From JAJDZL01 sp965221175 (GTDB lineage Bacteria > Pseudomonadota > Gammaproteobacteria > Arenicellales > JAJDZL01): a stretch of 64,000 nucleotides of DNA. The DNA lies in assembly GCA_965221175.1 (NCBI GenBank), contig OZ244867.1, positions 3,162,001-3,226,000 of the forward strand. The letters run 5' to 3'. Below the pieces are notes generated by a model. That model saw only the letters and a list, made by a program, of their open reading frames with translations, ran no database searches and was not told the DNA's origin. Position numbers and translations under genes: made by a program. The first letter of the stretch is position 1, and each line of letters opens with the position of its first letter. Positions 1 to 6,078 of this stretch are shown here, one piece after another.

Positions 1-400
1 AAGAGTTGGTCGGGCAGTCGCTTGCAATTGCCGAAGCATAGTGTATTTTGCATTGGTTTCGCTCAAGAGGAAAGTCCGGGCTCCAAGGGCAAGGTGCCAG
101 GTAACGCCTGGGCGGTGTGAACCGACGGAAAGTGCCACAGAAAATATACCGCCGGTGAAATTCTTTGCAAATCGAATTCACAGGTAAGGGTGAAATGGTG
201 CGGTAAGAGCGCACCGCGATATGGGTAACGATATCGGCAGGGTAAACCCCACACGGAGCAAGATCAAATAGGAATCCTTTAACGTGGCCCGCGTTGGATT
301 CGGGTAGGTCGCTAGAGGCTCGTAGTGATGCGAGTCCCAGATGAATGACTGCCTCGATTGAAAAATCGAACAGAACCCGGCTTACAGACCAGCTCTTTTC
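1..400 (+). ncRNA. rnpB: RNase P RNA (type A)
   Basis: Catalytic RNA of ribonuclease P, which removes 5' leaders from tRNA precursors. The conserved core GAGGAAAGTCCGGGCTCC lies near position 67, and the 3' part carries the ACAGAACCCGGCTTACAG block near 370-386. The P1 helix is visible: AGAGTTGGTC at 2-11 pairs with GACCAGCTCT at 387-396, so the gene is essentially complete, although its first base or its promoter may lie before the window. A T-rich stretch follows. Several apparent reading frames inside it are not genes. Confidence 0.96.
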
Positions 401-708
401 TTACTGTACTATCCTTTTACCTTGAGAATGTCTAGTTGCAAGTGACAGGGCGAACTACAATTTGTTTGTCCATCGATCGCCGAAAAATCGTTTCTGCGAG
501 TTGTGCCTGAAGTTGGATTGCGCATACTGGGCAATTTCAATCATAGGAAGCATTCACTTTTAATCAACTAGTACAAGTGGGACTGTAGATTCCTCTCGAC
601 CAAAGTTGTCGTAGAGGTGCGTATTTCTACACATGGTGTTTTTTGGCAGTATCATACTGCCTGTTTTATTTGTAAACAGACTTAATTTTGTTGGGAGTAG
701 GTGTGCCC
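401..708 (+). other. rnpB-fhs intergenic / fhs leader
   Basis: About 300 bases with no convincing gene. Near its end are two successive hairpins. The first is an imperfect stem around 593-616 (CTCTCGAC against GTCGTAGAG). The second is the terminator-like hairpin listed separately. A weak promoter-like pair (TTGTGC, 16 bases, CATACT) lies near 503-530. The rest shows nothing I recognise. Confidence 0.5.
645..670 (+). terminator. terminator-like hairpin in the fhs leader
   Basis: A perfect 7-bp stem, GGCAGTA and TACTGCC, closes a TCA loop and is followed by TGTTTTATTT. It ends about 40 bases before the fhs start, so it could be a terminator of upstream transcription or an attenuator for fhs. 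I could not match the leader to a known riboswitch. Confidence 0.55.
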
Positions 709-2388
709 GTGTCACAAGTAAAAAGCGATATTGAAATTGCCCGACAAGCTGCTTTAAAACCTATCGGTGAAATTGGTGAAAAACTGGATATTCCTGCGAA
801 TTCCTTGATTCCCTTTGGACGAACCAAGGCTAAAGTTGATTTGCAGTTTATTGATTCGCTGAGCAGTCGACAAGACGGCAAACTGATTTTAGTTACAGCG
901 ATAACCCCGACCCCTGCGGGGGAAGGTAAAACAACCACGACTGTCGGTTTGGGCGACGGCTTGAACCGAATCGGCAAAGACACAACAATTTGCCTACGGG
1001 AGCCCAGTCTTGGACCGTGCTTCGGCATGAAAGGCGGCGCAGCTGGAGGCGGGTATGCACAAGTAGTTCCTATGGAAGATATCAACCTCCACTTCACAGG
1101 CGATTTTCATGCCATAGGAACCGCTCACAATCTGCTGTCGGCACTGGTCGATAATTCGATCTACTGGGGTTCCGATGCCGAGTTGGACAGTAGAAGGGTG
1201 GCGTGGCGCAGAGTGGTTGACATGAACGACAGGGCGTTGCGACAGATTGTTTGTTCGCTGGGAGGGGTATCAAATGGATTTCCTCGCGAGAGCGGTTTTG
1301 ACATCACGGTTGCAAGCGAGATTATGGCGATATTCTGTCTGTCAGAAAATCTACGTGACCTAGAAGACCGGCTTGGCCGCATTATCGTCGGATACCGCCG
1401 TGATCGTTCACCTGTGATGGCGAAAGAATTGCATGGACACGGCGCAATGACTGTTTTGTTGAAAGACGCATTTGCTCCCAATCTCGTACAGACGCTTGAG
1501 AACAATCCGGCACTGGTCCACGGTGGTCCGTTTGCCAATATCGCACACGGTTGCAATTCGGTTGTGGCTACTCGTGCAGCACTAAAGATGTCTGATTATG
1601 TGATTACCGAAGCAGGATTTGGTGCCGACTTGGGAGCGCAGAAATTCTTTGACATAAAGTGTCGTTCAGCTGGCTTGAATCCCTCCGCTGTGGTCGTGGT
1701 TGCAACCATTCGCGCGCTTAAAATGCACGGAGGCGTCGCTAAATCCGACCTAAAAACGGAGAATGTAAATGCGGTTGATGTTGGCTGCGTGAATTTGCAA
1801 CGTCATCTGTCTAATGTCGCGAAGTATGGTTTGCCGGCGATTGTAGCAATCAATCGTTTCATTACCGATACCGACGCAGAAGTGGATGCTGTAAGCAGAC
1901 GATGTGAATCAATGGGTATCGAAGCGTTCGATTGTACCCACTGGTCAGACGGCGGTGCTGGAACTGAGCAACTAGCCCATAGAGTCGTTGAACTAGCCGA
2001 TTCGAATCAAGCCCGATTTAATGTTCTTTATGACAACGAGCTATCGCTTGAAGAAAAGATTCGCAAGACTGCGCAGGAAATCTACGGTGCCTCCGATATC
2101 GCCATAGAAAGCAAGGCAGCGACCTATCTGTCGCAGCTGCAGAACAACGGATTTGGCAATCTGCCGATTTGCATGGCCAAGACTCAATACAGTTTCTCAG
2201 TCGATCCGACGGCTTTGGGTGCTCCGGAAGGGCATATCGTTCCAATTCGCGAGGTGCGGTTGCTGTCTGGCGCCGGATTTGTCGTAGCAATCTGCGGAGA
2301 TATTATGACGATGCCGGGGCTTCCTCGAATTCCGGCTGCCAATTCAATCCACCTTGACGCTGATGGTCAAGTTGAAGGCTTGTTCTAG
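709..2388 (+). CDS. fhs: formate--tetrahydrofolate ligase
   Basis: ATP-dependent ligation of formate to tetrahydrofolate, giving 10-formyl-THF in cytosolic one-carbon metabolism. The protein has the FTHFS N-terminus (SDIEIARQAALKPI) and the P-loop TPAGEGKTTT at about residues 68-77. The segment LREPSLGPCFGMKGGAAGGG and the EAGFGADLGAQKF block are also family hallmarks. Full length at about 559 aa. The frame is open from TTG 688, but GTG 709 gives the family-like N-terminus MSQVKSDIEI and has GGGAG upstream; GTG 703 is an alternative. The folD gene further on supplies the other route to 10-formyl-THF. A transposon has landed just after the stop codon. Confidence 0.97.
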   Translation: MSQVKSDIEIARQAALKPIGEIGEKLDIPANSLIPFGRTKAKVDLQFIDSLSSRQDGKLILVTAITPTPAGEGKTTTTVGLGDGLNRIGKDTTICLREPSLGPCFGMKGGAAGGGYAQVVPMEDINLHFTGDFHAIGTAHNLLSALVDNSIYWGSDAELDSRRVAWRRVVDMNDRALRQIVCSLGGVSNGFPRESGFDITVASEIMAIFCLSENLRDLEDRLGRIIVGYRRDRSPVMAKELHGHGAMTVLLKDAFAPNLVQTLENNPALVHGGPFANIAHGCNSVVATRAALKMSDYVITEAGFGADLGAQKFFDIKCRSAGLNPSAVVVVATIRALKMHGGVAKSDLKTENVNAVDVGCVNLQRHLSNVAKYGLPAIVAINRFITDTDAEVDAVSRRCESMGIEAFDCTHWSDGGAGTEQLAHRVVELADSNQARFNVLYDNELSLEEKIRKTAQEIYGASDIAIESKAATYLSQLQNNGFGNLPICMAKTQYSFSVDPTALGAPEGHIVPIREVRLLSGAGFVVAICGDIMTMPGLPRIPAANSIHLDADGQVEGLF

Positions 2389-2446
2389 TTCATCCTGACA
2401 TTGAGATTTCTGAGAGTTTCTCCCTTAAGCCGGGAGGCTGTTGGCT

Positions 2447-2454
2447 CAATATAG
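2447..2454. repeat. 8-bp target site duplication, left copy
   Basis: CAATATAG directly abuts the left end of the IS1595-type element. An identical copy lies at 5958-5965 directly after the right end. Eight bases is the usual duplication length for IS1595-family transposition. Confidence 0.9.
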
Positions 2455-2484
2455 GGGGATTATATATTTACCTTGACAAAATAA
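2455..2484 (+). repeat. left terminal inverted repeat
   Basis: Begins GGGGATTATATATTTACC and continues CTTGACAAAATAA. It matches the right repeat except at positions 4 (G/A) and 17 (C/A). It contains an inward TTGACA at 2473-2478 with no good -10 behind it. Confidence 0.9.
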
Positions 2485-2510
2485 CGCATTGACATTTTCA
2501 TTCGACTGGA

Positions 2511-2672
2511 TCAGATAACCCGCCTGCTTTTCCGCAACTGCTTCTCTTTCACTTTCCGGTCCGCTGCTTGGAACATGGCACGAGCCAGATCTTTCGGATC
2601 CAACGGTATATCCAAATTCCGCAATTTCTCACGACTCTTCCGAGTCTCCTTTATTTTCGCTTTTTCGGACAT
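2511..2672 (-). CDS. small conserved-looking hypothetical protein
   Basis: A 53-aa, lysine- and arginine-rich, probably helical protein of unknown function with the segment LDPKDLARAMFQAADRK. The frame opens at ATG 2720, but the internal ATG at 2672 has an AAGAGA ribosome site about 8 bases upstream while 2720 has none, so I prefer 2672. It lies downstream of the GIY-YIG gene on the same strand inside the transposon and is probably co-transcribed with it. Confidence 0.5.
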   Translation of the reverse strand: MSEKAKIKETRKSREKLRNLDIPLDPKDLARAMFQAADRKVKEKQLRKSRRVI

Positions 2673-2738
2673 TTCCAATCTCTTTTCAAAACCTGCATTA
2701 TACCTCGTTTCCCCAGTCATATCAATGAAATAGAAGAT

Positions 2739-3365
2739 TCATTTTCCCGGCGACTCCATTCTCAGACGGCGCTCTCTCAGAGTCTCCCTTGGATATCCAT
2801 ACAACCAGAATTCCGATCCCCTGAGATAACGTTTATTGATTCCGAATTCCTTCCTTAAAATTTCGCGCGTGATCGAATTCAGAAGCCCCACTTTACCATT
2901 GAAATTGATCTTTCTGTCACCAGCAACAGTCGCCGTAGTTCTCTTTTCATACTTGAAACTCAGTTTCGCTCCATGCTTGATTCTGACTAGGTGGAAATTG
3001 AACACCGGCGCATTCCTGTGCTCCTTTTTCAGAGCATTCCGATCATCCTCGTTGTCCACGATATCATCATCAGGAGTGACTTCTCGGATTGCATGGACTT
3101 CAAGCAGGGCTTGAACGTTCTCGGCGGCAGTCTCAAAAAACTCCTTTCTCTGATTGACTCGGCAAGCGCCGAGTCCCTTATGGAGTCTTCTCTCCACTTC
3201 AACCGCATTCTTCACTTCACAAGCGTAATAGCATTCGAATGGAACAGGGACTCCCGAGTGAGAGGATAGTGACCGGATTCGTTCAGGCAGGTTTTCGGTT
3301 CGACCAATCTTGACGAGGTCATCCATTCTGCTGTTAGTGAGGATGTAAACAATTTCCGGCATCAT
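2739..3365 (-). CDS. T5orf172/GIY-YIG nuclease-family protein
   Basis: A 208-aa protein. Its N-terminal part is a GIY-YIG-type nuclease domain of the T5orf172 kind: VYILTNS at residues 6-12, KIGRT at 19-23, then the HKGL and KEFFE segments that supply the later catalytic positions. The C-terminal third (about 120-208) is a separate basic domain that resembles DUF4357-like tails; that match is weaker. Members are often linked to phages and mobile elements; the substrate is unknown. AGGAG lies just before the start, where two ATGs follow each other. It is a passenger gene of the surrounding transposon, and a second, broken GIY-YIG-like gene lies about 370 bases away on the other strand. Confidence 0.8.
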   Translation of the reverse strand: MMPEIVYILTNSRMDDLVKIGRTENLPERIRSLSSHSGVPVPFECYYACEVKNAVEVERRLHKGLGACRVNQRKEFFETAAENVQALLEVHAIREVTPDDDIVDNEDDRNALKKEHRNAPVFNFHLVRIKHGAKLSFKYEKRTTATVAGDRKINFNGKVGLLNSITREILRKEFGINKRYLRGSEFWLYGYPRETLRERRLRMESPGK

Positions 3366-3403
3366 GATCTCCTGTTTTTATCAATACAATATCGACGCGG
3401 GAA

Positions 3404-3565
3404 ATGGGCGCCGGGATCGCGTCCTATCTCGCAGAGAATGTAGAAGACTTGCCTATTCGCCAAGGCATGGGGAGCTACCCATTGCCGACAAGGGCTGTTT
3501 TATTCGGCAAGCGGCCCAACAAATGGGCTCTCTGCCAAGATAAGGACGGGATGAATTATTGCTGA
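3404..3565 (+). CDS. possible 53-aa passenger ORF
   Basis: An ATG frame of 53 codons that reads like a protein (contains LPIRQGMGSYPLPTRAVLFG and RPNKWALCQDKDG) and starts 38 bases from the divergent GIY-YIG gene. GCGGGAA lies just before the ATG. I do not recognise it. The DNA here can also fold (GGCATGGG against CCCATTGCC near 3463-3486), so a structured RNA is an alternative. Confidence 0.35.
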   Translation: MGAGIASYLAENVEDLPIRQGMGSYPLPTRAVLFGKRPNKWALCQDKDGMNYC

Positions 3566-3735
3566 ACGGAAATTCAGTGTCAATGAGAAGAATCATCGGA
3601 TTGCCGATTACTGTACAGTTGTCAGGTTTTTATCAAAGAAATGCGGGGATTGGATAACCCTTTCGATCTCCGCTAATTATTGCGTTTTTTAGTTACAGGA
3701 CGCAGGACTAAAATCACGAATCCATGGAGGCAGAC

Positions 3736-3939
3736 ATGCTTGGAAAACAAAAACCAAGAGACACGTATCGTTACAACTTCAAGGTCGGGAACAAGATCGT
3801 TCACAGAGGGATAACGAATGATCTAGATCGCCGAGAGACGGAACACAGACAGAAGTGGCCGAACGGTCACATCGACTAGGTCGGTCCAGCAGTGACTAGG
3901 GACAGCGCCCTCGAATGGGAGCGGGAAAGAGGCCTCTAG
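3736..3939 (+). pseudogene. small GIY-YIG-like protein, interrupted by TAG
   Basis: Translation from ATG 3736 gives a short protein with YRYNFKVGNKIVHRGITNDL followed by RRETEHRQKWPNGHI. This is the compact GIY-YIG-like family in which the fold is about 65 aa long. The frame meets TAG at 3877-3879 after 47 codons, yet continues in the same frame with VGPAVTRDSALEWERERGL to a second TAG at 3937-3939. The part after the stop matches what the family normally has at its end (an x-VG-x-x-T-x-x-x-A-x-x-WE-x-E-x-G pattern), so one codon, probably CAG, has become a stop. GGAGG lies 5 bases before the ATG. Confidence 0.7.
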
Positions 3940-4073
3940 TCTTCCCGTTCGTCAATTTCTTCTGCGGACCCGCACTCGAACGTTCCCCCGAGCAAACGGG
4001 CGACACACCACAACCAAATGTGTGCGGGTACGGCTAGGAATTTGTAGATCCGAAGTTTGGTTTTGTCCGACAT
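3936..4073 (-). CDS. possible 45-aa membrane protein
   Basis: A 45-codon ATG frame with a basic start (MSDKTKLRIYK), one hydrophobic segment (FLAVPAHIWLWCVARLLGG) and an acidic tail (EEIDERED). Its stop overlaps the stop of the convergent broken GIY-YIG gene by 3 bases. The architecture of positive N-terminus, single TM helix and acidic C-terminus is that of a small inner-membrane protein. No strong ribosome site is visible. Function unknown. Confidence 0.4.
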   Translation of the reverse strand: MSDKTKLRIYKFLAVPAHIWLWCVARLLGGTFECGSAEEIDERED

Positions 4074-4154
4074 GAACAACTGCTACTTCAAATCTTGTTA
4101 GTCATGCCGTTTACCAGCATCTGAATTGGAAGACTGTTGATATTTTAGGAGAAA

Positions 4155-4379
4155 ATGATGAGCGACAAGCTAAATAATTCCGTCGAGAATCGAATAACGA
4201 AACTTGAAGAAAGGGTTGCTCAATTGGAAGCGGATAAAAAGCAGACATTCAACTCGCTGGAGTCCATCCGAACCGGACTTGGCGATCTTCATTCGGTTTT
4301 AAATTCCAGATTTGATGAATTCAAAAAGAGTTTTAATGATCAATTAGCTGAGCTTAAAGAGAAAGAGAAAGTCGATTGA
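4155..4379 (+). CDS. small coiled-coil protein
   Basis: A 74-aa protein. Residues 10-30 (NRITKLEERVAQLEADKK) show heptad spacing of I, L, V and L, and a second helical stretch runs to the end, so it probably forms a coiled-coil oligomer. AGGAG stands just before two consecutive ATGs; the second (4158) has the better spacing. It is a passenger gene of the transposon and converges on the toxin gene. Function unknown. Confidence 0.55.
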   Translation: MMSDKLNNSVENRITKLEERVAQLEADKKQTFNSLESIRTGLGDLHSVLNSRFDEFKKSFNDQLAELKEKEKVD

Positions 4380-4404
4380 TAAGAAGATTGATGACTTGAT
4401 AAAT

Positions 4405-4725
4405 TCATAGCATTTCCGAATCATCAAGATCCAATGCTTCCTTATAGACGCCTTCGCGGAAACCAATATCGATTACTTCAATCTCCCGTTCATCAACATT
4501 TAAATCATAAACAATCCTGATGCGATGTCCGACATCCTTTCTGTAGCCATCGCGAGAAACAAGCTTCTTCTGATCCTTTCCATTCGGCAGCGGATCGTTC
4601 TTCAATTCCTTGATGGCGTTTCCTACGGCCTTCTTCTGCTTTGGCGTGAATCCTCTCTTTTTGATTGTTTTGTTAATTCTGGATCGAGTTGTACCGATAT
4701 CCCATTTGGAATGCCTGTCCGCCAT
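4405..4725 (-). CDS. RelE/ParE-fold toxin-like protein
   Basis: A 106-aa basic protein. The C-terminal half has the RelE/ParE pattern: a helix with AIKELKNDPLP, a KLVSRDGYRKDVGHRIRIVY strand pair, and EIEVIDIGFR as the last strand. Known relatives are mRNA-cleaving or gyrase-targeting toxins. Its start overlaps the stop of the upstream 57-aa gene as TAATG, so the two are translationally coupled, the usual arrangement when the antitoxin comes first. The target cannot be told from sequence. It lies inside the transposon, directly downstream of the transposase and its partner. Confidence 0.7.
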   Translation of the reverse strand: MADRHSKWDIGTTRSRINKTIKKRGFTPKQKKAVGNAIKELKNDPLPNGKDQKKLVSRDGYRKDVGHRIRIVYDLNVDEREIEVIDIGFREGVYKEALDLDDSEML

Positions 4726-4898
4726 TATGATTTCATGATGTAGTCAATGAGATCGTCATTCCAGATCCATTCGCTCTTTGGGTATTTTGCGTTTTCCTTT
4801 TTCCCTTCATCGTATGCCTTGGCGTCGGCCTCATCCTCCAGTCGCTGGATTTCTTTCGGATCCTGCTTCTCGTTTAAATATTCCTTAAATGTTTTCAT
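4725..4898 (-). CDS. 57-aa putative antitoxin partner
   Basis: A charged 57-aa protein: MKTFKEYLNEKQ, then an acidic helix (RLEDEADAKAYDEGKKE) and a tryptophan-containing tail (SEWIWNDDLIDYIMKS). Its TAA shares a base with the ATG of the RelE-fold gene. Its ATG lies 14 bases after the end of the transposase reading frame, with GAGAAGG just upstream. Size, charge and coupling fit an antitoxin; I see no DNA-binding motif, so autoregulation by it is uncertain. The assignment is inferred from position. Confidence 0.55.
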   Translation of the reverse strand: MKTFKEYLNEKQDPKEIQRLEDEADAKAYDEGKKENAKYPKSEWIWNDDLIDYIMKS

Positions 4899-4912
4899 GT
4901 CCTTCTCTTTTA

Positions 4913-5871
4913 CTATTTAGCCTTGGTCAACTTTTTGTACGGCAATGTTTTTCCAACCATGCCGAGCGCCAATAGCGTCATCTGCATAATCGTATCCTGA
5001 CTTCGGACGTTGTACCGTCCGGCGAATTCCGATGCGTATCGATTGAGATGCTTCACGCTCATCAGTGGTACGTTCCGTGAAATCCGCGCTTGAACATCGA
5101 CCAGAATGATTCCTTTCCGTTGATGTGTACCATTTCATTGACATACTCTCCGGCGCTATGGTTCACCACCGCATGGTTATATCCCTGAATATTCGTGTAT
5201 GATTTGCATTCGTCCGCATAGACATTCGAACCCGGCTTCACGTTTTCTTGAATGAAGCCTTGTAGGATCGCCTTCTTTGTATTCGGCATGACTTCGGCCT
5301 TGACCTGATTGCCATCGCGGTCTTTCGCCCCTATGACGGCGGTCTTTCCAACAGTTCCCCGGCCAGTCTTCAATTTTTTATCAGCATGCTTGTTGCCTTC
5401 CTTGCCGCCGATGTAGGTCTCATCCACTTCGACCGATTCGCCATGAAGTAGTCGGCCTTCCTGATTCCAGGATTCCCTGATCCTCTGCCCCATATACCAG
5501 GCGGACTTTTGAGTGATTCCCAAATCCCTGTAAAGCTTCATGCTGGAGACGCCCTTCAAACTGGTCGTCATTAAGTATATGCCGATAATCCACTTCTTCA
5601 AAGGCAGTCGGCTGTGCTGCATCAGCGTTCCAGTCCTCACGCTGAAGTAACTGCGGCAGTCGGCGCACCAATACGGCATCGGCTTTTCATTCTTAACGCA
5701 CTTTGTTCTGATGCTTCCGCAATGGCCGCAGCTTCTTCGGTTGTCTGGCCAGCGGACTTCCTCGAACCATTTTCTTGCTGATTCCTCGTCCGGAAACATT
5801 TCGAATAGTTCCAGAACGGAGATACCATTTCGATTAATTTTGCCAAGAGCTTTGCCGCTGTTTTCTGACAT
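4913..5871 (-). pseudogene. IS1595-family transposase, frameshifted
   Basis: DDE-type transposase. The first 269 codons (5871 down to 5062) hold a zinc ribbon (C48-x2-C51, C69-x2-C72), then the catalytic core with VEVDETYIGG, YADECKSY and NGKESFWSMFKRG. The frame then hits TGA right after FHGTYH. Shifting by one base (the sequence CACTGATGAGC) restores the expected C-terminus, MSVKHLNRYASEFAGRYNVR and on to LTKAK with TAG at 4913-4915. One base is therefore missing near 5065. The repaired length is 319 aa, normal for the family. AGGAA precedes the ATG. Programmed frameshifting is possible but there is no classic slippery run here. Confidence 0.85.
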
Positions 5872-5910
5872 TTCAATTTCCTGATTCTAATTAATTTTTC
5901 ACTATCGAAC

Positions 5911-5939
5911 AGTATAATAGCTTTCGATTATTTTGTCAA
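5911..5939 (-). promoter_or_regulatory. transposase promoter, -35 inside the terminal repeat
   Basis: On the minus strand TTGACA (5939-5934), a 17-base spacer and TATACT (5916-5911) make a near-consensus sigma-70 promoter, about 40 bases upstream of the transposase ATG. The -35 box is part of the right terminal repeat. It could drive transposase, antitoxin and toxin as one message. Confidence 0.75.
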
Positions 5940-5957
5940 GTTAAATATATAATTCCC
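5928..5957 (-). repeat. right terminal inverted repeat
   Basis: Read on the minus strand it begins GGGAATTATATATTTAAC and continues CTTGACAAAATAA, matching the left repeat at 28 of 30 positions. Confidence 0.9.
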
Positions 5958-5965
5958 CAATATAG
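5958..5965. repeat. 8-bp target site duplication, right copy
   Basis: CAATATAG, identical to 2447-2454, directly outside the right terminal repeat. Confidence 0.9.
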
Positions 5966-6078
5966 ATACAGCTCGATTCACCATATTGCGCGGCAAACCT
6001 GATAACATGTCAAGCACTATGCAATACAAACTTTGCCTGCCACATCGATTGACTCGTTTGATCAGGGTAGATTAGCGG

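Larger units (their letters stand above)
2455..5957. mobile_element. IS1595-family transposon with passenger genes
   Basis: A 3503-bp element bounded by 30-bp terminal inverted repeats that match at 28 of 30 positions and flanked by an exact 8-bp duplication. The transposase gene lies at the right end on the minus strand. Inside, from left to right, are a 53-aa unknown (-), a T5orf172/GIY-YIG protein (-), a possible 53-aa ORF (+), a broken small GIY-YIG gene (+), a possible 45-aa membrane ORF (-), a 74-aa coiled-coil protein (+), a RelE-fold toxin and its 57-aa partner (-), and the frameshifted transposase (-). It inserted between fhs and the ggt-like gene without breaking either. The IS1595 family is known to include members with passenger genes; this particular cargo is what I read here. 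The transposase frameshift suggests it no longer moves by itself. Confidence 0.9.

Noticed and set aside
3441..3530. Possible structured RNA in the transposon
   Set aside because: Short imperfect stems are present, but the same bases form a protein-like 53-codon frame, and I cannot show covariation.
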